NCBI GenBank assembly: GCA_032433765.1
Contig: JAVIAB010000159.1
Span: 2,666,001 to 2,730,000, forward strand
Length of the DNA: 64,000 nucleotides
Direction of reading: 5' to 3'
Origin: Megaustenia siamemsis
Lineage: Eukaryota > Mollusca > Gastropoda > Stylommatophora > Ariophantidae
Position 1 is the stretch's first letter. Every line of letters begins with the position of its first letter. The notes under the pieces were generated by a model that had not been told where the DNA came from, made no database searches, and saw nothing but the letters and a program-made list of their open reading frames with translations. Of this stretch, positions 21,783-33,625 are shown in pieces. A program made the translations under genes and the position numbers.

Positions 21783-22452
21783 ACACTAAGGAGAACATTT
21801 GACATATAGAAACACTAAGTAGAACATTTGACATAGAGAAACACTAAGTAGAACATGTGACATAGAGAAACACTAAGTAGAACATGTGACATAGAGAAAC
21901 ACTAAGTAGAACATGTGACATAGAGAAACATTAAGTAGAAAATGTGACATAGAGAAACATTAAGTAGAAAATGTGACACAGAGAAACACTAAGTAGAACA
22001 TGTGACATATAGAAACACTAAGTAGAACATGTGAAATAGAGAAACACTAAGTTGAACATGCGGTATTGAGAAACACTAAGTAGAACATGTGACATAGAGA
22101 AACACTAAGTAGAACATGTGACATAGAGAAACACTAAGTAGAACATGTGTCATAGTGAAACACAAAGTAGGACATGTGACATAGAGAAACACTAAGTAGA
22201 ACATGTGACATAGAGAAACACTAAATAGAACATGTGACCTAGAGAAACACTAAATAGAACATGTGACATAGAGAAACACTAAGTAGAACATGTGACATAG
22301 AGAAACAATCAGTAGAACATGTGACATAGAGAAACACTAAGTGGAACATGTGACATAGAGAAACACTAAGTGGAACATGTGACATAGAGAAACACTAAGT
22401 AGAACATGTGACATAGGGAAACACTAAGTAGAACATAGAATATAGAGAAATA
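21783..22452. repeat. 29-bp minisatellite, about 23 copies
   Basis: The unit 'acactaagtagaacatgtga' plus 'catagagaa' has scattered single-base variants, such as 'taagtagaaaatg' and 'taagtggaacatg'. No coding meaning. Confidence 0.95.
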
Positions 22453-22663
22453 CCAAGAGAAACATTAACTGAGAGGCAATATTATCTCCCTTGCCAAGAC
22501 AGAGAAGCTCACCCAGAACAAGAGCATACGGTGAAACTAACTGCAGGCTCAGTGTAAAATCTGACAAATAACAACAAAAAATCATCAAATTTGAGTTTTT
22601 AATGTGCTGTCTTATGTGACATCTTTGGCTTGAAAGGACAATAAATGGATAGATCCAACTCAC

Positions 22664-22720
22664 TTCATTATCTGACTCTTGTTTTATATTCCAGAATTGA
22701 ATGTAACTCTTTGTATCCAT
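22664..22720 (-). CDS. Orphan first coding exon of the zinc-finger gene family
   Basis: The ATG at 22,718-22,720 opens MDTKSYIQFWNIKQESDNE, ending phase 0 at gtgagt. It has the same length (57 nt), phase, donor and plan (Met-acidic start, I-K-x-E motif near the end) as 13,465-13,521. No matching acidic, knuckle or finger exon lies between it and copy A's exon 1, so it is either an alternative first exon of gene A or a relic of another family member. Confidence 0.45.
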
Positions 22721-22812
22721 ATTTTTGACTGTCGAAGAGAAATGGTGGATGTTTAATATTTAATTAATATTTAAATCATAATTTAATATAATAATAATAA
22801 TATTTTATTAAT

Positions 22813-22818
22813 AATTAA

Positions 22819-22903
<85 letters not shown>
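22813..22903. repeat. (TA)n microsatellite, about 44 dinucleotides
   Basis: Nearly pure TA run preceded by AT-rich 'aataatatttta' sequence. Confidence 0.98.
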
Positions 22904-22906
<3 letters not shown>

Positions 22907-23010
22907 GTAAATTGAAATAGTGTCATAATAAATTTAATGAGAGATTATAATACTAATACTGGAATAGTGATAAAATAAAGTTAATGAGAGATGTTAATAC
23001 TAATTCTGAA

Positions 23011-24109
23011 ATAATCATCATCATTATGTACCGGGCCTACTGGCGTAGGTGATCATGTCTCTCCACAACTTTCGATCTCGGCAGCTATTTTAACATTTAT
23101 GTTGTTGACTTTCTGCCAAGCCATTCTCTTAAGCTGTCTGTTATTTTTTCTCTTTGCTTCCCTCTATCTCTTCATCCCTCAATTTTTCCACTTGTTGCAA
23201 TATATTCCAGTTGTTCTCTTCTCATTACATGGCCCAAAAATGATGATTGTTTCTTCCTAATATTGGAAATTAGCTCTCTTTTGCTTTGACCTCTCTCAGA
23301 ACATCTTCATTACTCTTCTTAGCTGTCCATGGTACTCTCAACATGCTTCTGTAAAACCACATTTCTACAGACTCCATTGATTTTCTTGTCTGTTGTCCTA
23401 TTGTCCATGATTCGCATCCATATGTTAAGACTGGCTCTATGTAACATTTAAGAACTCCTTTTCTTGTTTCTATTGTCAAAAATGGATTGCGTAGTATCTT
23501 CCTCATTTTTTGGAAAGCTGCTTTTGCCTGAGCCATTCTGCATCTCACCTCTTTTGTACATCTTCCGTCTGAGGTTAACAAAGCTCCCAAATATTTAAAT
23601 TCATTTACCTGTTTTAATATTGTTCCACTTGTCTTTATTTTGTACTGAGGTGATGTCCTTTTCTTTGTTGTTACCATTACCTCTGTCTTTTTCCTATTAA
23701 GGCTTAGTCCTTTATTTTTGCTTTCTTTCACTATAATGTCCAACATTTCTTGTAACTCATTTTCACTCTTAGCGATTAAGACTGTATCATCAGCATACCT
23801 TAGATTATTTATATTATGATCTCCAATTGTTATTCCAGGCATGTCCCTTATGGATCTTAAAATAATCTCACTATAAATATTAAACAAATCTGGTGACAGC
23901 ACACAACCTTGTCTAACACCCTGTTTTATTTGTTGAAACATTCCCAATTGGTTTCCAGTTCTTATGGCTGCTGTTTGTTGCCAGTACATGTTCTTTATTA
24001 TTCTTAGATCTTTGCTGTCTACGTTTATGCTTTCAAAAATTTTGATTAATTCTTGGTGCTTTACTTTGTCAAATGCCTTGGTGTAATCTATGAAACATGG
24101 GTATTGATC
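23011..24109 (-). mobile_element. 5'-truncated LINE (family alpha) inserted in the 47-bp array
   Basis: Flanked by 9-bp direct repeats 'aattctgaa' (23,002-23,010 and 24,110-24,118). A long minus-strand frame (285 codons) codes RT from '[20 protein letters not shown]' through '[17 protein letters not shown]', '[12 protein letters not shown]' and 'TYGCESWT' to '[10 protein letters not shown]', then breaks. The (ATC)n at 23,012-23,025 is the 3' tail. Related to the copies at 4,567-5,938 and 25,999-26,530. Looks young because the RT frame is long. Confidence 0.93.
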
Positions 24110-24342
24110 AATTCTGAATAGTGTCAAAATAAAGTTAATGAGAGATGATAATGCTAATACTGGAATAGTGTCATAATAAAGTTAATGAGATATGATAATG
24201 CTAATACTGGAATAGTGTCATAATAAAGTTAATGAGAGATGACAATGTGAATACTGGAATAGTGTCATAACAATGTTAACAAGAGATGATAACACTAATA
24301 ATGGAATAATAAATTGAGGTAAAGTACAAGACTTGAATCGGT

Positions 24343-24634
24343 GTCTTAGCACATGAGTTCTCACCCACATGTTCTCAGCCGACCATCCAGAAGTGTTCCT
24401 AGACTTCTGGACACTGTCACTTCAAGCATCAAAACTCCCAATGTGAGGCGACATTCCTCATCTTCCCAAAGTACTATCCTTGTACCCATTTCTGCCAGTG
24501 GCTGCGTCCACCATGGAGGTATTTTTTATCAGCCACGAGTACAATTCACACTGCTTCTAGCAGGAATCGAACATGGGTTGTCCGAACGTCGGTATCACAG
24601 TCAGGTGATTTTCCCAACTAGGCTACTGAGACCC
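24343..24634 (-). mobile_element. tRNA-derived SINE (type 2) inside the 47-bp array
   Basis: The reverse complement begins 'gggtctcagtagcctagttg', with an A-box-like element, and continues to a B-box-like 'tgttcgattcc', the internal RNA polymerase III promoter layout of a tRNA head. A 200-bp unrelated body ends near 24,343. The 47-bp array lies on both sides. I see no clear target-site duplication. Confidence 0.65.
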
Positions 24635-25998
24635 TTATACTAGAATAGTGTCATAGAAAAGTTAATGAGAGATGATAATACTAATACTAGAATAGTGTCA
24701 TAATAAAGTTAATGAGAGATGATAATACTAATAATAGAATAGTGTCATAACAAGTTAATGATAGTTGATAATACTAATACTTGAATAGTGTCATAATAAA
24801 GTTAATGAGGGATGATAATACTAATACTGGAATAGTGTCATTATAAAGTTAATAAGGGATGATAATACTAATACTGGAATAGTGTCATAATAAAGTTAAT
24901 GATAGATGATAATACTAATACTGGAATAGTGTCATAATAAAGTTAATGATAGATGATAATACTAATACTGGAATAGTGTCATAATAAAGTTAATGAGAGA
25001 TAATACTAATACTAGAACAGTGTCATAATAAAGTTAATGAGAGATGATAATACTAATACTGGAATAGTGTCATAATAAAGTTAATGAGAGATGATAACAC
25101 TAATACTAGAACAGTGTCATAATAAAGTTAATGAGAGATGATAATACTAATACTGGAATAGTGTCATAATAAAGTTAATGAGGGATGATAATACTAATAC
25201 TGGAACAGTGTCATAATAAAGTTAATGAGAGATGATAATACTAATACTGGAACAGTGTCATAATAAAGTTAATGAGAGATGATAATACTAATACTAGAAC
25301 AGTGTCATAAATAAGTTAATGAGAGATGATAATACTAATACTGGAATAGTGTCATAATAAAGTTAATGAGGGATGATAATACTAATACTGGAATAGTGTC
25401 ATAATAAAGTTAATGAGAGATGATAATACTAATACTAGAACAGTGTCATAAATAAGTTAATGAGAGATGACAATACTAATACTGGAATAGTGTTATAATA
25501 AAGTTAATAAGGGATGATAATACTAATACTGGAATAGTGTTATAATAAAGTTAATGAGAGATGATAATACTAATACTAGAACAGTGTCATAAATAAGTTA
25601 ATGAGAGATGATAATACTAATACTGGAATAGTGTTATAATAAAGTTAATAAGGGATGATAATACTAATACTGGAATAGTGTTATAATAAAGTTAATGAGA
25701 GATGATAATACTAATACTGGAATAGTGTCATAATAAAGTTAATGATAGATGATAATACTAATACTAGAACAGTGTCATAATTAAGTTAATAAGGGATGAT
25801 AATACTAATACTGGAATAGTGTCATAATAAAGTTAATAAGGGATGATAATACTAATACTGGAATAGTGTCATAATAAAGTTAATAAGGGATGATAATACT
25901 AATACTGGAATAGTGTCATAATAAAGTTAATGATAGATGATAATACTAATACTAGAACAGTGTCATAAATAAGTTAATGAGAGATGATGATATTGATA

Positions 25999-26531
25999 CT
26001 GGAATCATCATCATCATCAAGTACCGGGCCTAGTGGCGTAGGTGATCATGTCTCTCCACAACATTCGCATTCGATCTCGGCAGCTATTTATCATTTCTGT
26101 TGTTGACCTTCTGCCAAGCCATTCTCTTAAGCTGTCTGATATTTTTTCTCTTTGCTTCCCGCTATCTCTTCGTCCCTCAATTTTTCCAGTTGTTACAATA
26201 TATTCAAGTTGTTCTCTTCTCATTACATGGCCAAAAAATTATGATTGTTTCTTCCTAACATTGGAAATTAGCTCTCTTTTTGCTTTGACCTTTCTCAGAA
26301 CCTCTTCATTACTTTTCTTAGCTGTCCATGGTATTCTCAACATTCTTCTGTAAAACCACATTTCTACAGACTCCAGTGATTTTCTTGTCTGTTGTCCTCT
26401 TGTCCATGATTCGCATCCGTATGTTAAGAATGGCTCTACGTAACATTTAAGAACTCTTTTTCTTGTTTCTATTGTCAAAAATGGATTGCATAATATTTTC
26501 CTCATTTTTTGGAAAGCTGCTTTTGCCTTAT
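25999..26531 (-). mobile_element. 5'-truncated LINE (family alpha), second copy at the array edge
   Basis: The 3' end with (ATC)n abuts the 47-bp array. The minus strand codes '[20 protein letters not shown]', '[20 protein letters not shown]' and, with the frame shifted, the end 'EYIVTTGKIEGRRDSG'. Very similar to the 3' half of the LINE at 23,011. Array sequence is not evident on the right side, so the insertion may mark its end. Confidence 0.88.
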
Positions 26532-27215
26532 TCAAATATCAATTATTTGTTGTATTCTTTCTGTCATCAGAATAATCTGAAGATATGAGTTATATGCCTT
26601 ACAGGATGTGTGTTTGCTAGAAGAGTTTGTGTATAAATGTATGTGTTTAGAATCTTTGCTTGATTCCTTCATTAGTTTATACATATATATATATAATATT
26701 TTTTCTTTCTTTTTGGGAATGGGGGGGGGGGGGAACCTTGATACTAGTAATAAGCAGTGCAAAAGAAAAACAGAAAATCAACATAACCATAGAGAGTATG
26801 CAATTAAATCAAGAGGAAGAATTTAAATACCTTGGCAGTCTAGTGACATGATAATTCACAAGCACCAGAAATAGACTTAAGAATAGAGGTAAAATAGGCA
26901 ATAGAGGTGATATGGACTTGGTAACACAATCTTCATTCATTCCAACATTGTGCTTGCTACCAACGAAAAAACTGAATGGTAAACTCAATAAAAAAAAAAA
27001 AACACTGCACAAAATGAATGGTGTAATCACAAGATCAGAATTGAAGAGCAGGGAAAAAGTTAAGAATAATTTCCACTATTAAATACATAAAGAAACAACA
27101 GTTGAAAATGACAAATAGACGGTCATCATCATCATTGTGTGCTGCGGATTACCCACTTCAGATTATCATTGTTAAATTCATTTAGAGGTTTCAATTATAA
27201 TTCCATTTGTGAGCA
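26532..27215 (+). pseudogene. LINE fragment at about 26,745-26,900, otherwise no gene seen
   Basis: A short plus-strand stretch reads 'AKEKQKINITIESMQLNQEE' and 'FKYLGSLVT', the post-palm block of a LINE RT. A run of G lies at about 26,722-26,734. The remainder (26,900-27,215) is AT-rich and featureless except for a (CAT)n at 27,124-27,135. Confidence 0.55.
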
Positions 27216-27219
27216 AAAT

Positions 27220-28497
27220 TAAAATCTCATTAGCCAGCAAGATTATATACTCACTAATCTAGTCCTATGACGTGCCTGGAACACAGCGACTATGACATTT
27301 TAGTATTTAGCCAGCAAGATTAAATACTCACTGATCTAATCTAAATCTAGTTCTATGGTCTGCTTGGAGCACAGCAACTATGACAATTTAGCCAGCAAGA
27401 TTACATACTCACGAATCTAGTCCTATGGTCTGTCTGTGAACACAGCAACTATGACAATTTAACCAGCAAGATTAAATACTCACTGATCTAATCTAGTTCT
27501 ATGGTCTGCCTGGAACACAGCAACTGTGACAATTTAACCAGCAAGATTAAATACTCACTGATCTAATCTAGTTCTATGGTCTGCCTGGAACACAGCAACT
27601 GTGACAATTTAACCAGCAAGATTAAATACTCACTGATCTAATCTAGTTCTATGGTCTGCCTGGAACACAACAGCAACTGTGACAATTTAGGCAGTAGGAA
27701 TAAGATTAAATACTCACTGATCTAATCTAGTTCTATGGTCTGCCTGGAACACAGCAACTGTGACAATTTAGGCAGTAGGAATAAGATTAAATACTCACTG
27801 ATCTAATCTAGTTCTATGGTCTGCCTGGAACACAACAGCAACTGTGACAATTTAGGCAGTAGGAATAAGATTAAATACTCACTGATCTAATCTAGTTCTA
27901 TGGTCTGCCTGGAACACAGCAACTGTGACAATTTAACCAGCAAGATTAAATACTCACTGATCTAATCTAGTTCTATGGTCTGCCTGGAACACAACAGCAA
28001 CTGTGACAATTTAGGCAGTAGGAATAAGATTAAATACTCACTGATCTAATCTAGTTCTATGGTCTGCCTGGAACACAGCAACTGTGACAATTTAACCAGC
28101 AAGATTAAATACTCACTGATCTAATCTAGTTCTATGGTCTGCCTGGAACACAACAGCAACTGTGACAATTTAGGCAGTAGGAATAAGATTAAATACTCAC
28201 TAATCTAGTGCTATGACCTGCCTGAACACAGCAACTGTGACAAATTAGCCAACAAAATTAAATACTCACTAATCTCGTCCTATGACCTGCCTGAACACAG
28301 CAACTGTGACAAATTAGCCAACAAAATTAAATACTCACTAATCTCGTCCTATGACCTGCCTGAACACAGCAACTGTGACAAATTAGCCAACAAAATTAAA
28401 TACTCACTAATCTCGTCCTATGACCTGCCTGAACACAGCAACTGTGACAAATTAGCCAACAAAATTAAATACTCACTAATCTCGTCCTATTTCCTAG
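27220..28497. repeat. Tandem repeat of about 70-85 bp with mixed unit types
   Basis: Units share 'attaaatactcactgatcta', 'tctatggtctgcctggaaca' and 'cagcaactgtgacaattta'. Two spacer types ('ccagcaag' and 'ggcagtaggaata') alternate. From 28,200 a shorter type with 'ctcgtcctatgacctgcctg' takes over (4-5 copies). Confidence 0.92.
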
Positions 28498-28872
28498 GAA
28501 ATTAGAGAAATCGCCAATCAACCACTAATATCTTCAGTAATAAAGAAAAGACGATGGTCATACGTTGGACATGTGATGAGAAGAGATAATAATCGAATAG
28601 CAAAGCAAGCCCTCATATGGGAAACAACAGGTAAAAGAAAAAGAGGAAGACCCAGGGAGACACTGAGAAGAACATTGATGAGAGAGGCAAGAGCAGCAGG
28701 AGTCGGCTCCCTCAATGAGATAGAACTGCTTGCACAGAACAGAGACAGATGGCGAGATTTGATAAAATATCTTTAAAAGAAAACTGCTAGAACAAAAATT
28801 CATATAGGTGAAGGTGTATCTTGGTCTAGGCCCTATGGGCCGGTTACGGCTCGAAAGGTCAATAGATAGATA
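28498..28872 (+). mobile_element. LINE (family beta) 3' end inside the repeat array
   Basis: The plus strand codes the last residues of a LINE protein in one open frame: 'SVIKKRRWSYVGHVMRRDNN', 'WETTGKRKRGRPRETLRRTL', 'NEIELLAQNRDRWRDLIKYL' and a stop. A 3'-UTR follows, ending 'gccctatgggccggttacgg' and (GATA)n at 28,859-28,872. Array-like 'atctcgtcctatggtctg' resumes behind it, so it inserted into the array. Confidence 0.88.
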
Positions 28873-29012
28873 GAATCTCGTCCTATGGTCTGAATGTACC
28901 AGCTACTGCTTGCCGACTTGCAGGAAATGACGTCATTGATGGTGACTACCAGGTGACATTCATAAAACATGGCCAATCATGGCTTGACAACAGCCATAAT
29001 AAGCCAAACATT

Positions 29013-29015
29013 ATA

Positions 29016-29047
<32 letters not shown>

Positions 29048-29061
29048 ACTATCTATCTATC
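29013..29061. repeat. (TCTG)n/(TCTA)n microsatellite
   Basis: About eight TCTG units pass into TCTA units. On the minus strand this is a GATA-type run, perhaps the tail of a minus-strand family-beta LINE whose ORF remnant lies at 29,225-29,355. Confidence 0.9.
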
Positions 29062-29224
29062 CCCTTATCGAGCCGAAGACAGCACATATTCCTGAAATTC
29101 TGTTGTGTCTGACGATCTATCAACTGTCAGACCTTGCACAGAATCTGCATTGTGTTTCACCGCACGGCTCTGTTCTGAGCGAGTTGTACATTCTCAGCCA
29201 GCAGAATGATGACTGTTGCTTGTG

Positions 29225-29355
29225 ATTTTAATGTTTTTGGTTTTTTTAATAATCTTTTAATATTTCTCTAAGTCGACCTCTTTTACTTGTACCCTCCGGT
29301 TCCCTTTTGAGGTCCTGTTTTGAGATTCGTTTCTTGTCTCTACATCACATGGCCA
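29225..29355 (-). pseudogene. LINE (family beta-like) C-terminal remnant
   Basis: The minus strand reads, with shifts, 'ISKQDLKREPEGTSKRGRLR', equivalent to the KRKRGRPRET block at 28,630. The tail would be the microsatellite at 29,013-29,061. Confidence 0.45.
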
Positions 29356-29517
29356 ACATGCGAGAGGCGTTCATATGGTAATGCACTACATCGGTTTTCT
29401 CATCTAATTATAAACATAGAAGCATAATATTTTGCAAACTGTAAATATGGCATGTGTCGATAGTGTGCACCACATTGCATTGAAATCGACCAAATAATAC
29501 GATTGTACTACACCGTT

Positions 29518-29705
29518 GAAATGGAACATGTTAGCAACTTGCCTTATAAGCAGCGAATTGTGATACAGTTTTTCATTTTAGAGAAGAAAACTGTTGTGAA
29601 CATTCACAAGCCCCTATGTGATGTGTTTGGAAGTTTCGTTGTAAGTCGTTGGGTTCAGGGAATAAAAGAATCGGAAATTTGGAAAACGGAGCTTCTTGAT
29701 CGGCA
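29518..29705 (+). pseudogene. Mariner-type (HTH_48) transposase N-terminal fragment
   Basis: The open frame reads 'MEHVSNLPYKQRIVIQFFIL', then 'VNIHKPLCDVFGSFVVSRWV', 'QGIKE' and 'TELLDR'. This is the first helix-turn-helix of Mos1-type mariner transposases (reuse of x-x-VNIHRRL, a RWV-x-x-FK step and the E-L-DRPRSGRP start). The catalytic part is absent: at about 29,705 the sequence changes to repeat family X. Fragment only; recognition is from the pattern of a short stretch. Confidence 0.6.
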
Positions 29706-29888
29706 TGCTACTATGACTTTTGACGTGTGTTATGTTTTGCTACGATGGGGACTGCAAATTCTTTTTTTTTTGTTTGGATATTCGATGAAATGATAATTCT
29801 GATCATTCCACTGACACGGACGGTTGAGCAATTATGGATTTTAATTTGTTTGGAGTGATGCCTGGGCCTTCAAATAACTATAACTATG
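29705..29888 (+). repeat. Repeat family X, 3' end copy
   Basis: 'gctacgatggggactgcaaa', 'ggttgagcaattatggattt' and 'gatgcctgggcc' match 51,236-51,365 and the reverse of 61,600-61,730. It ends in an 'ataactataacta'-type tail. 29,889-30,179 shows no gene. Confidence 0.75.
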
Positions 29889-30179
29889 TACAGGTGGTGA
29901 AGACTTTCATCAGCAGCTAAGATGAGAGGTATCAGCGACCCTTGTGTGTCAAGAACGGTAAACAACAATGCTGATCTAGACAATACTCCACCTCCAAGAA
30001 GTACTCCTAAAAGCAGACTAACAAAATTGTAAGCGATTAGGGAGAGGGGAGGCAACCTGATACTCAAAAATGTGGAATGTGTTGGTACAAAAGTCGCAAA
30101 TATCGTTTCTAGTGACAACACATCACAACTTCGCCCAATTAATTTAATTTTAGGGTGAATGATGAATGGGTAATAATTG

Positions 30180-31515
30180 AAAGGTAGAAACATGGGTACA
30201 GAGTAGAATTGTAGAAACATGGGCACAAATAGAGGAGTAGAAACATGGGCACAAACAGAGGAGTAGAAACATGGCCACAAACAGAGGAGTAGAAACATGG
30301 ACACAGAATAGAATTGTAGAAACATGGGTACAGAATAGAATTGTAGAAACATGGGCACAAATAGAGGAGTAGAAACATGGGCACAAATAGAGGAGTAGAA
30401 ACATGGGCACAAATAGAGGAGTAGAAACATGGCCACAAACAGAGGAGTAGAAACATGGCCACAGAATAGAATTGTAGAAACATGGGTACAGAATAGAGGA
30501 GTAGAAACATGGGTACAGAATAGAATTGTAGAAACATGGGCACAAACAGAGGAGTAGAAACATGGGTACATAATAGAATTGTAGAAACATGGCCACAAAC
30601 AGAGGAGTAGAAACATGGGTACAGAATAGAATTGTAGAAACATGGGTACAGAATAGAGGAGTAGAAACATGGGTACACAATAGAATTGTAGAAACATGGC
30701 CACAAATAGAGGAGTAGAAACATGGGTACAGAATAGAATTGTAGAAACATGGGTACAGAATAGAATTGTAGAAACATGGGCACAAATAGAGGAGTTGAAA
30801 CATGGGCACAGAATAGAATTGTAGAAACATGGGCACAAATAGAGGAGTTGAAACATGGGTACAGAATAGAATTGTAGAAACATGGGCACAAATAGAGGTG
30901 TAGAAACATGGGCTCAAATAGAAGAGTAGAAACATCGGCACCAACAGAGGAGAAGAAACATGGGCACAAATAGAGAAGTAGAATCATGGGCACAAATAGA
31001 GGAGTAGAAACATGTGCACAAATAGAGGAGTAGAAACATGTGCACAAATAGAGGAGTAGAAACATGTGAACAAATAGAGGAGTAGAAATATGTGCACAAA
31101 TTGACGAGTAGAAGCATGGGCACAAATAGAGGAGTAGAAACATGGGCACAAATAGAGGAGTAGAAACATGGACACAAATAGAGGAGTAGAATCATGGACA
31201 CATTATAGAATTGTAGAAACATGGGCACAAATAGAGGAGTAGAAACATGGGCACAAATAGAGGAGTAGAATCATGGACACAAAATAGAATTGTAGAAACA
31301 TGGGCACAAATAGAGGAGTAGAAACATGGGCACAAATAGAGGAGTAGAAACATGGGCACAAATAGAGGAGTAGAAACATGGGCACAAATAGAGGAGTAGA
31401 ATCATGGGCACATAATAGAATTGTAGAAACATGGGCACAAATAGAGGAGTAGAAACATGGGCACAAATAGAGGAGTAGAAACATGGGCACATAATAGAAT
31501 TATAGAAACATGGAT
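30180..31515. repeat. 26-bp minisatellite, about 51 copies, open in all three minus frames
   Basis: The unit is 'agaaacatgggcacaaatag' plus 'aggagt', with variants 'ggtacagaatagaattgt'. Because 26 is not a multiple of 3 and the unit has no stop on the minus strand, three overlapping frames of 264-339 codons appear, each a cycling 26-residue Cys/Ser/Leu-rich motif. There is no start context or conserved product, so I treat it as satellite, not gene. Confidence 0.95.
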
Positions 31516-31539
31516 TATGGTTAAACTCAAGAAAGCCAA

Positions 31540-32535
31540 AATCAAAGATAAGATACGCCAACATACAAAAGAATCAAAAAGAAAGGACAGTAACAATAAA
31601 ACAATTAAAAATTCAAGAATCAAGGAAAACCGTAGAAGAAAAACAAACAGATGAATTCAAGAAACACCCTTACGAAGTAAGAAAAGTAGAAAAAAACAAG
31701 TGGAAGAAGTTTAAGAAAACAATAATCAACACTACAACAACAGCATGTTGAACAAAACTAAAGGACAAAAGAATCGAAAAATATAACCATATAGTGGAAT
31801 GATGCAATCAGAGAAGCAATTAAAGAACAGAAGAAACTATTTTTTAAAAATTGGTGGGAGAATAATAACCAAAAATTATATGAAAAATACGCCATAGTCT
31901 TGGGAAAAAAAAGTTAGAATTTTGATCACAGAAGCTAAACAAAACAAATGGACAGAATTCGGGGGGGGGGGGGAGATGAGCAGGGATTTCAAGACATCCT
32001 CAAGAGGTCTCTACAAAGCAGTAAAAGCAACAAGGGCGGGAAAAAAATAATAAAACCACGACCCTACTGAGCTCATAAATGACAAAGAAAATGGCAGTAC
32101 TAAATAACCACCATATGTTACAGAGACGGATAATATTTTGAAGACATTAAACACATTACCAACTAACAATAACACAACAGAAACTATGCAAGAATGCATA
32201 ACAACAGACCCAACATCATGAAAGATGAAATCGAAGAAGTAATCAAATATGCACCACAAAATAAAGCATCGGGGAAAGATAACATAGCAGTATAAATAAT
32301 AGCAGCAGCAGGGAACAGGAGTTGCAAGGCTCCACAGAATATTCATTGCATCAAGACACCAACAACAAGTCCCAAAAGACTGGCAACAGGTAATCATCGT
32401 ACCATTATGGAAAAAAAAAGATAGCAAGACAGACAGCAATCAAATTAAAAGTATATTGCTTCTCAGCAATGTAGAAAAGTTATACGCCAAATTTATGGAA
32501 AAAATGATGAGACAATATTGAGAAGATGATTGTTA
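31540..32535 (+). pseudogene. LINE region between endonuclease and RT, heavily decayed
   Basis: Plus-strand traces include 'VPKDWQQVIIVPLWKKKDSK' followed by 'ILLLSNVEKLYAKFMEKMMR', the first RT motifs. Many stops, with a G run at 31,962-31,973. It begins directly at the end of the 26-bp array. Confidence 0.55.
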
Positions 32536-32639
32536 GCTGGCCAAGACTGATTTAATTTATAGAAGCAAAGATAATCACTAGTTGGAGAAATGAATAGATC
32601 AATATTCTTTTGTCCACATAGGCACGTGAAGGGGCACAT

Positions 32640-33140
32640 GTAGTCCCAATAAAACTAAATTGGATGGCGAGGACTAGAGTAGAGAATGACTGCCGGCAGC
32701 CGATAGCTAAGACTAGAGTAGATAATGATTGTTTGTAGTAGATAGCAAAGACTAGAGTACAGAATGAATGCAGGCAGCGGATAGCTAAGACTAGAGTATC
32801 AACTCAGAGGCAGAGGTATGTTTAAAGCAATCGGAAAAAATTACAAATAATCAACAACAGGAAAACAAAACAAAGAACAATATATGGTCCAGATATCGAA
32901 CCCGTACTCCTTGGCACAGCGCCTTGCCACGAAAAACCAAACGCTAGGGAACACTGCCAAATCGGCTAACTATTTGTCTCCAGGCTAAGACTAGATTAGT
33001 GTATGACAGTCAGCAGTTGATAGCTAAGACTAGAGTAGATAACGACTGTTGTAAGTCGGTAGCTAAAACAGGTGCATAATTTCCCAAAGGTTTGTACTTG
33101 AATGTAAATTGTCATGTATGTTGTTCATCAATAAAGGAAG
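32640..33140. repeat. Degenerate repeat of about 40 bp with AATAAA end, possible LTR-like copy
   Basis: About six units of 'gactagagtagagaatgact' plus 'gcYggcagcYgatagctaa' are split by a SINE (32,835-32,990). AATAAA occurs at 33,130-33,135. The order VNTR then AATAAA recalls the LTR-like family, but the purine-rich head is unclear. Confidence 0.45.
32835..32990 (-). mobile_element. tRNA-derived SINE head (type 3)
   Basis: The reverse complement reads 'agccgatttggcagtgttcc', 'ggcaaggcgctgtgccaagg' and the B-box-like 'gggttcgatatctgg', then 'accatatattgttctttgtt'. Related heads occur at 46,160-46,252 and 49,025-49,180. Confidence 0.6.
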
Positions 33141-33625
33141 GAGGCTGGTTCATGGATTTGAACAGCTGCCTATTTTCACATGCTTTTACACAAGAGTTGT
33201 GTTCATGTCACTCATTTTCGTGTGTTGATGTCATGTCACGTACAAGTATAGCAGACTGACCAGAGGCGACTAACCAGGGGCGACACAGAAAAGACGACTC
33301 ATGTAGAACAGCTACAGGTATAAGAGGGGTCATAGCCTGAACTCCTGATTAGAGATGCAAATTAACAGCTCACTACCAGATATTGGCATACTAATATCCT
33401 CCAAGATACAAGAACAATCAAGATATGTGTGTAGAAGTCAACACTTTACAATATTCTTAAGGTGGAATCTACACAAGTCAATTATCATCGTTCTACTTTA
33501 CTGACACATTCAGGCCACTCTTTGTATTGGTGTCTGGCGTAATCATTGGAGTTTTTCTTTCATACCTCATTGGGTCCTTTCAGATGTTCCCTCATTTAGT
33601 TATTTGCGTGTCATCATCATTGCAC
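33141..33625. other. Non-coding spacer, no gene seen
   Basis: Mixed sequence between the AATAAA at 33,130 and the RNase H LINE. I recognise no domain in six frames. Confidence 0.4.

Larger units (their letters stand above)
22908..25997. repeat. 47-bp minisatellite, about 35 copies, interrupted by a LINE and a SINE
   Basis: The unit is 'ttaatgagagatgataatac', 'taatactggaatagtgtcat', 'aataaag'. The array runs in three blocks: 22,908-23,010, 24,110-24,342 and 24,635-25,997. Two unit variants alternate in places (ending 'gtcataataaag' or 'gtcataaataag'), forming higher-order blocks near 25,250-25,650. Confidence 0.95.

Noticed and set aside
29870..31490. Long minus-strand frames (up to 339 codons) of Cys/Ser/Leu-rich repeats
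   Set aside because: They are the 26-bp minisatellite read in three frames. All three are open and code the same cycling motif, with no start or family evidence.
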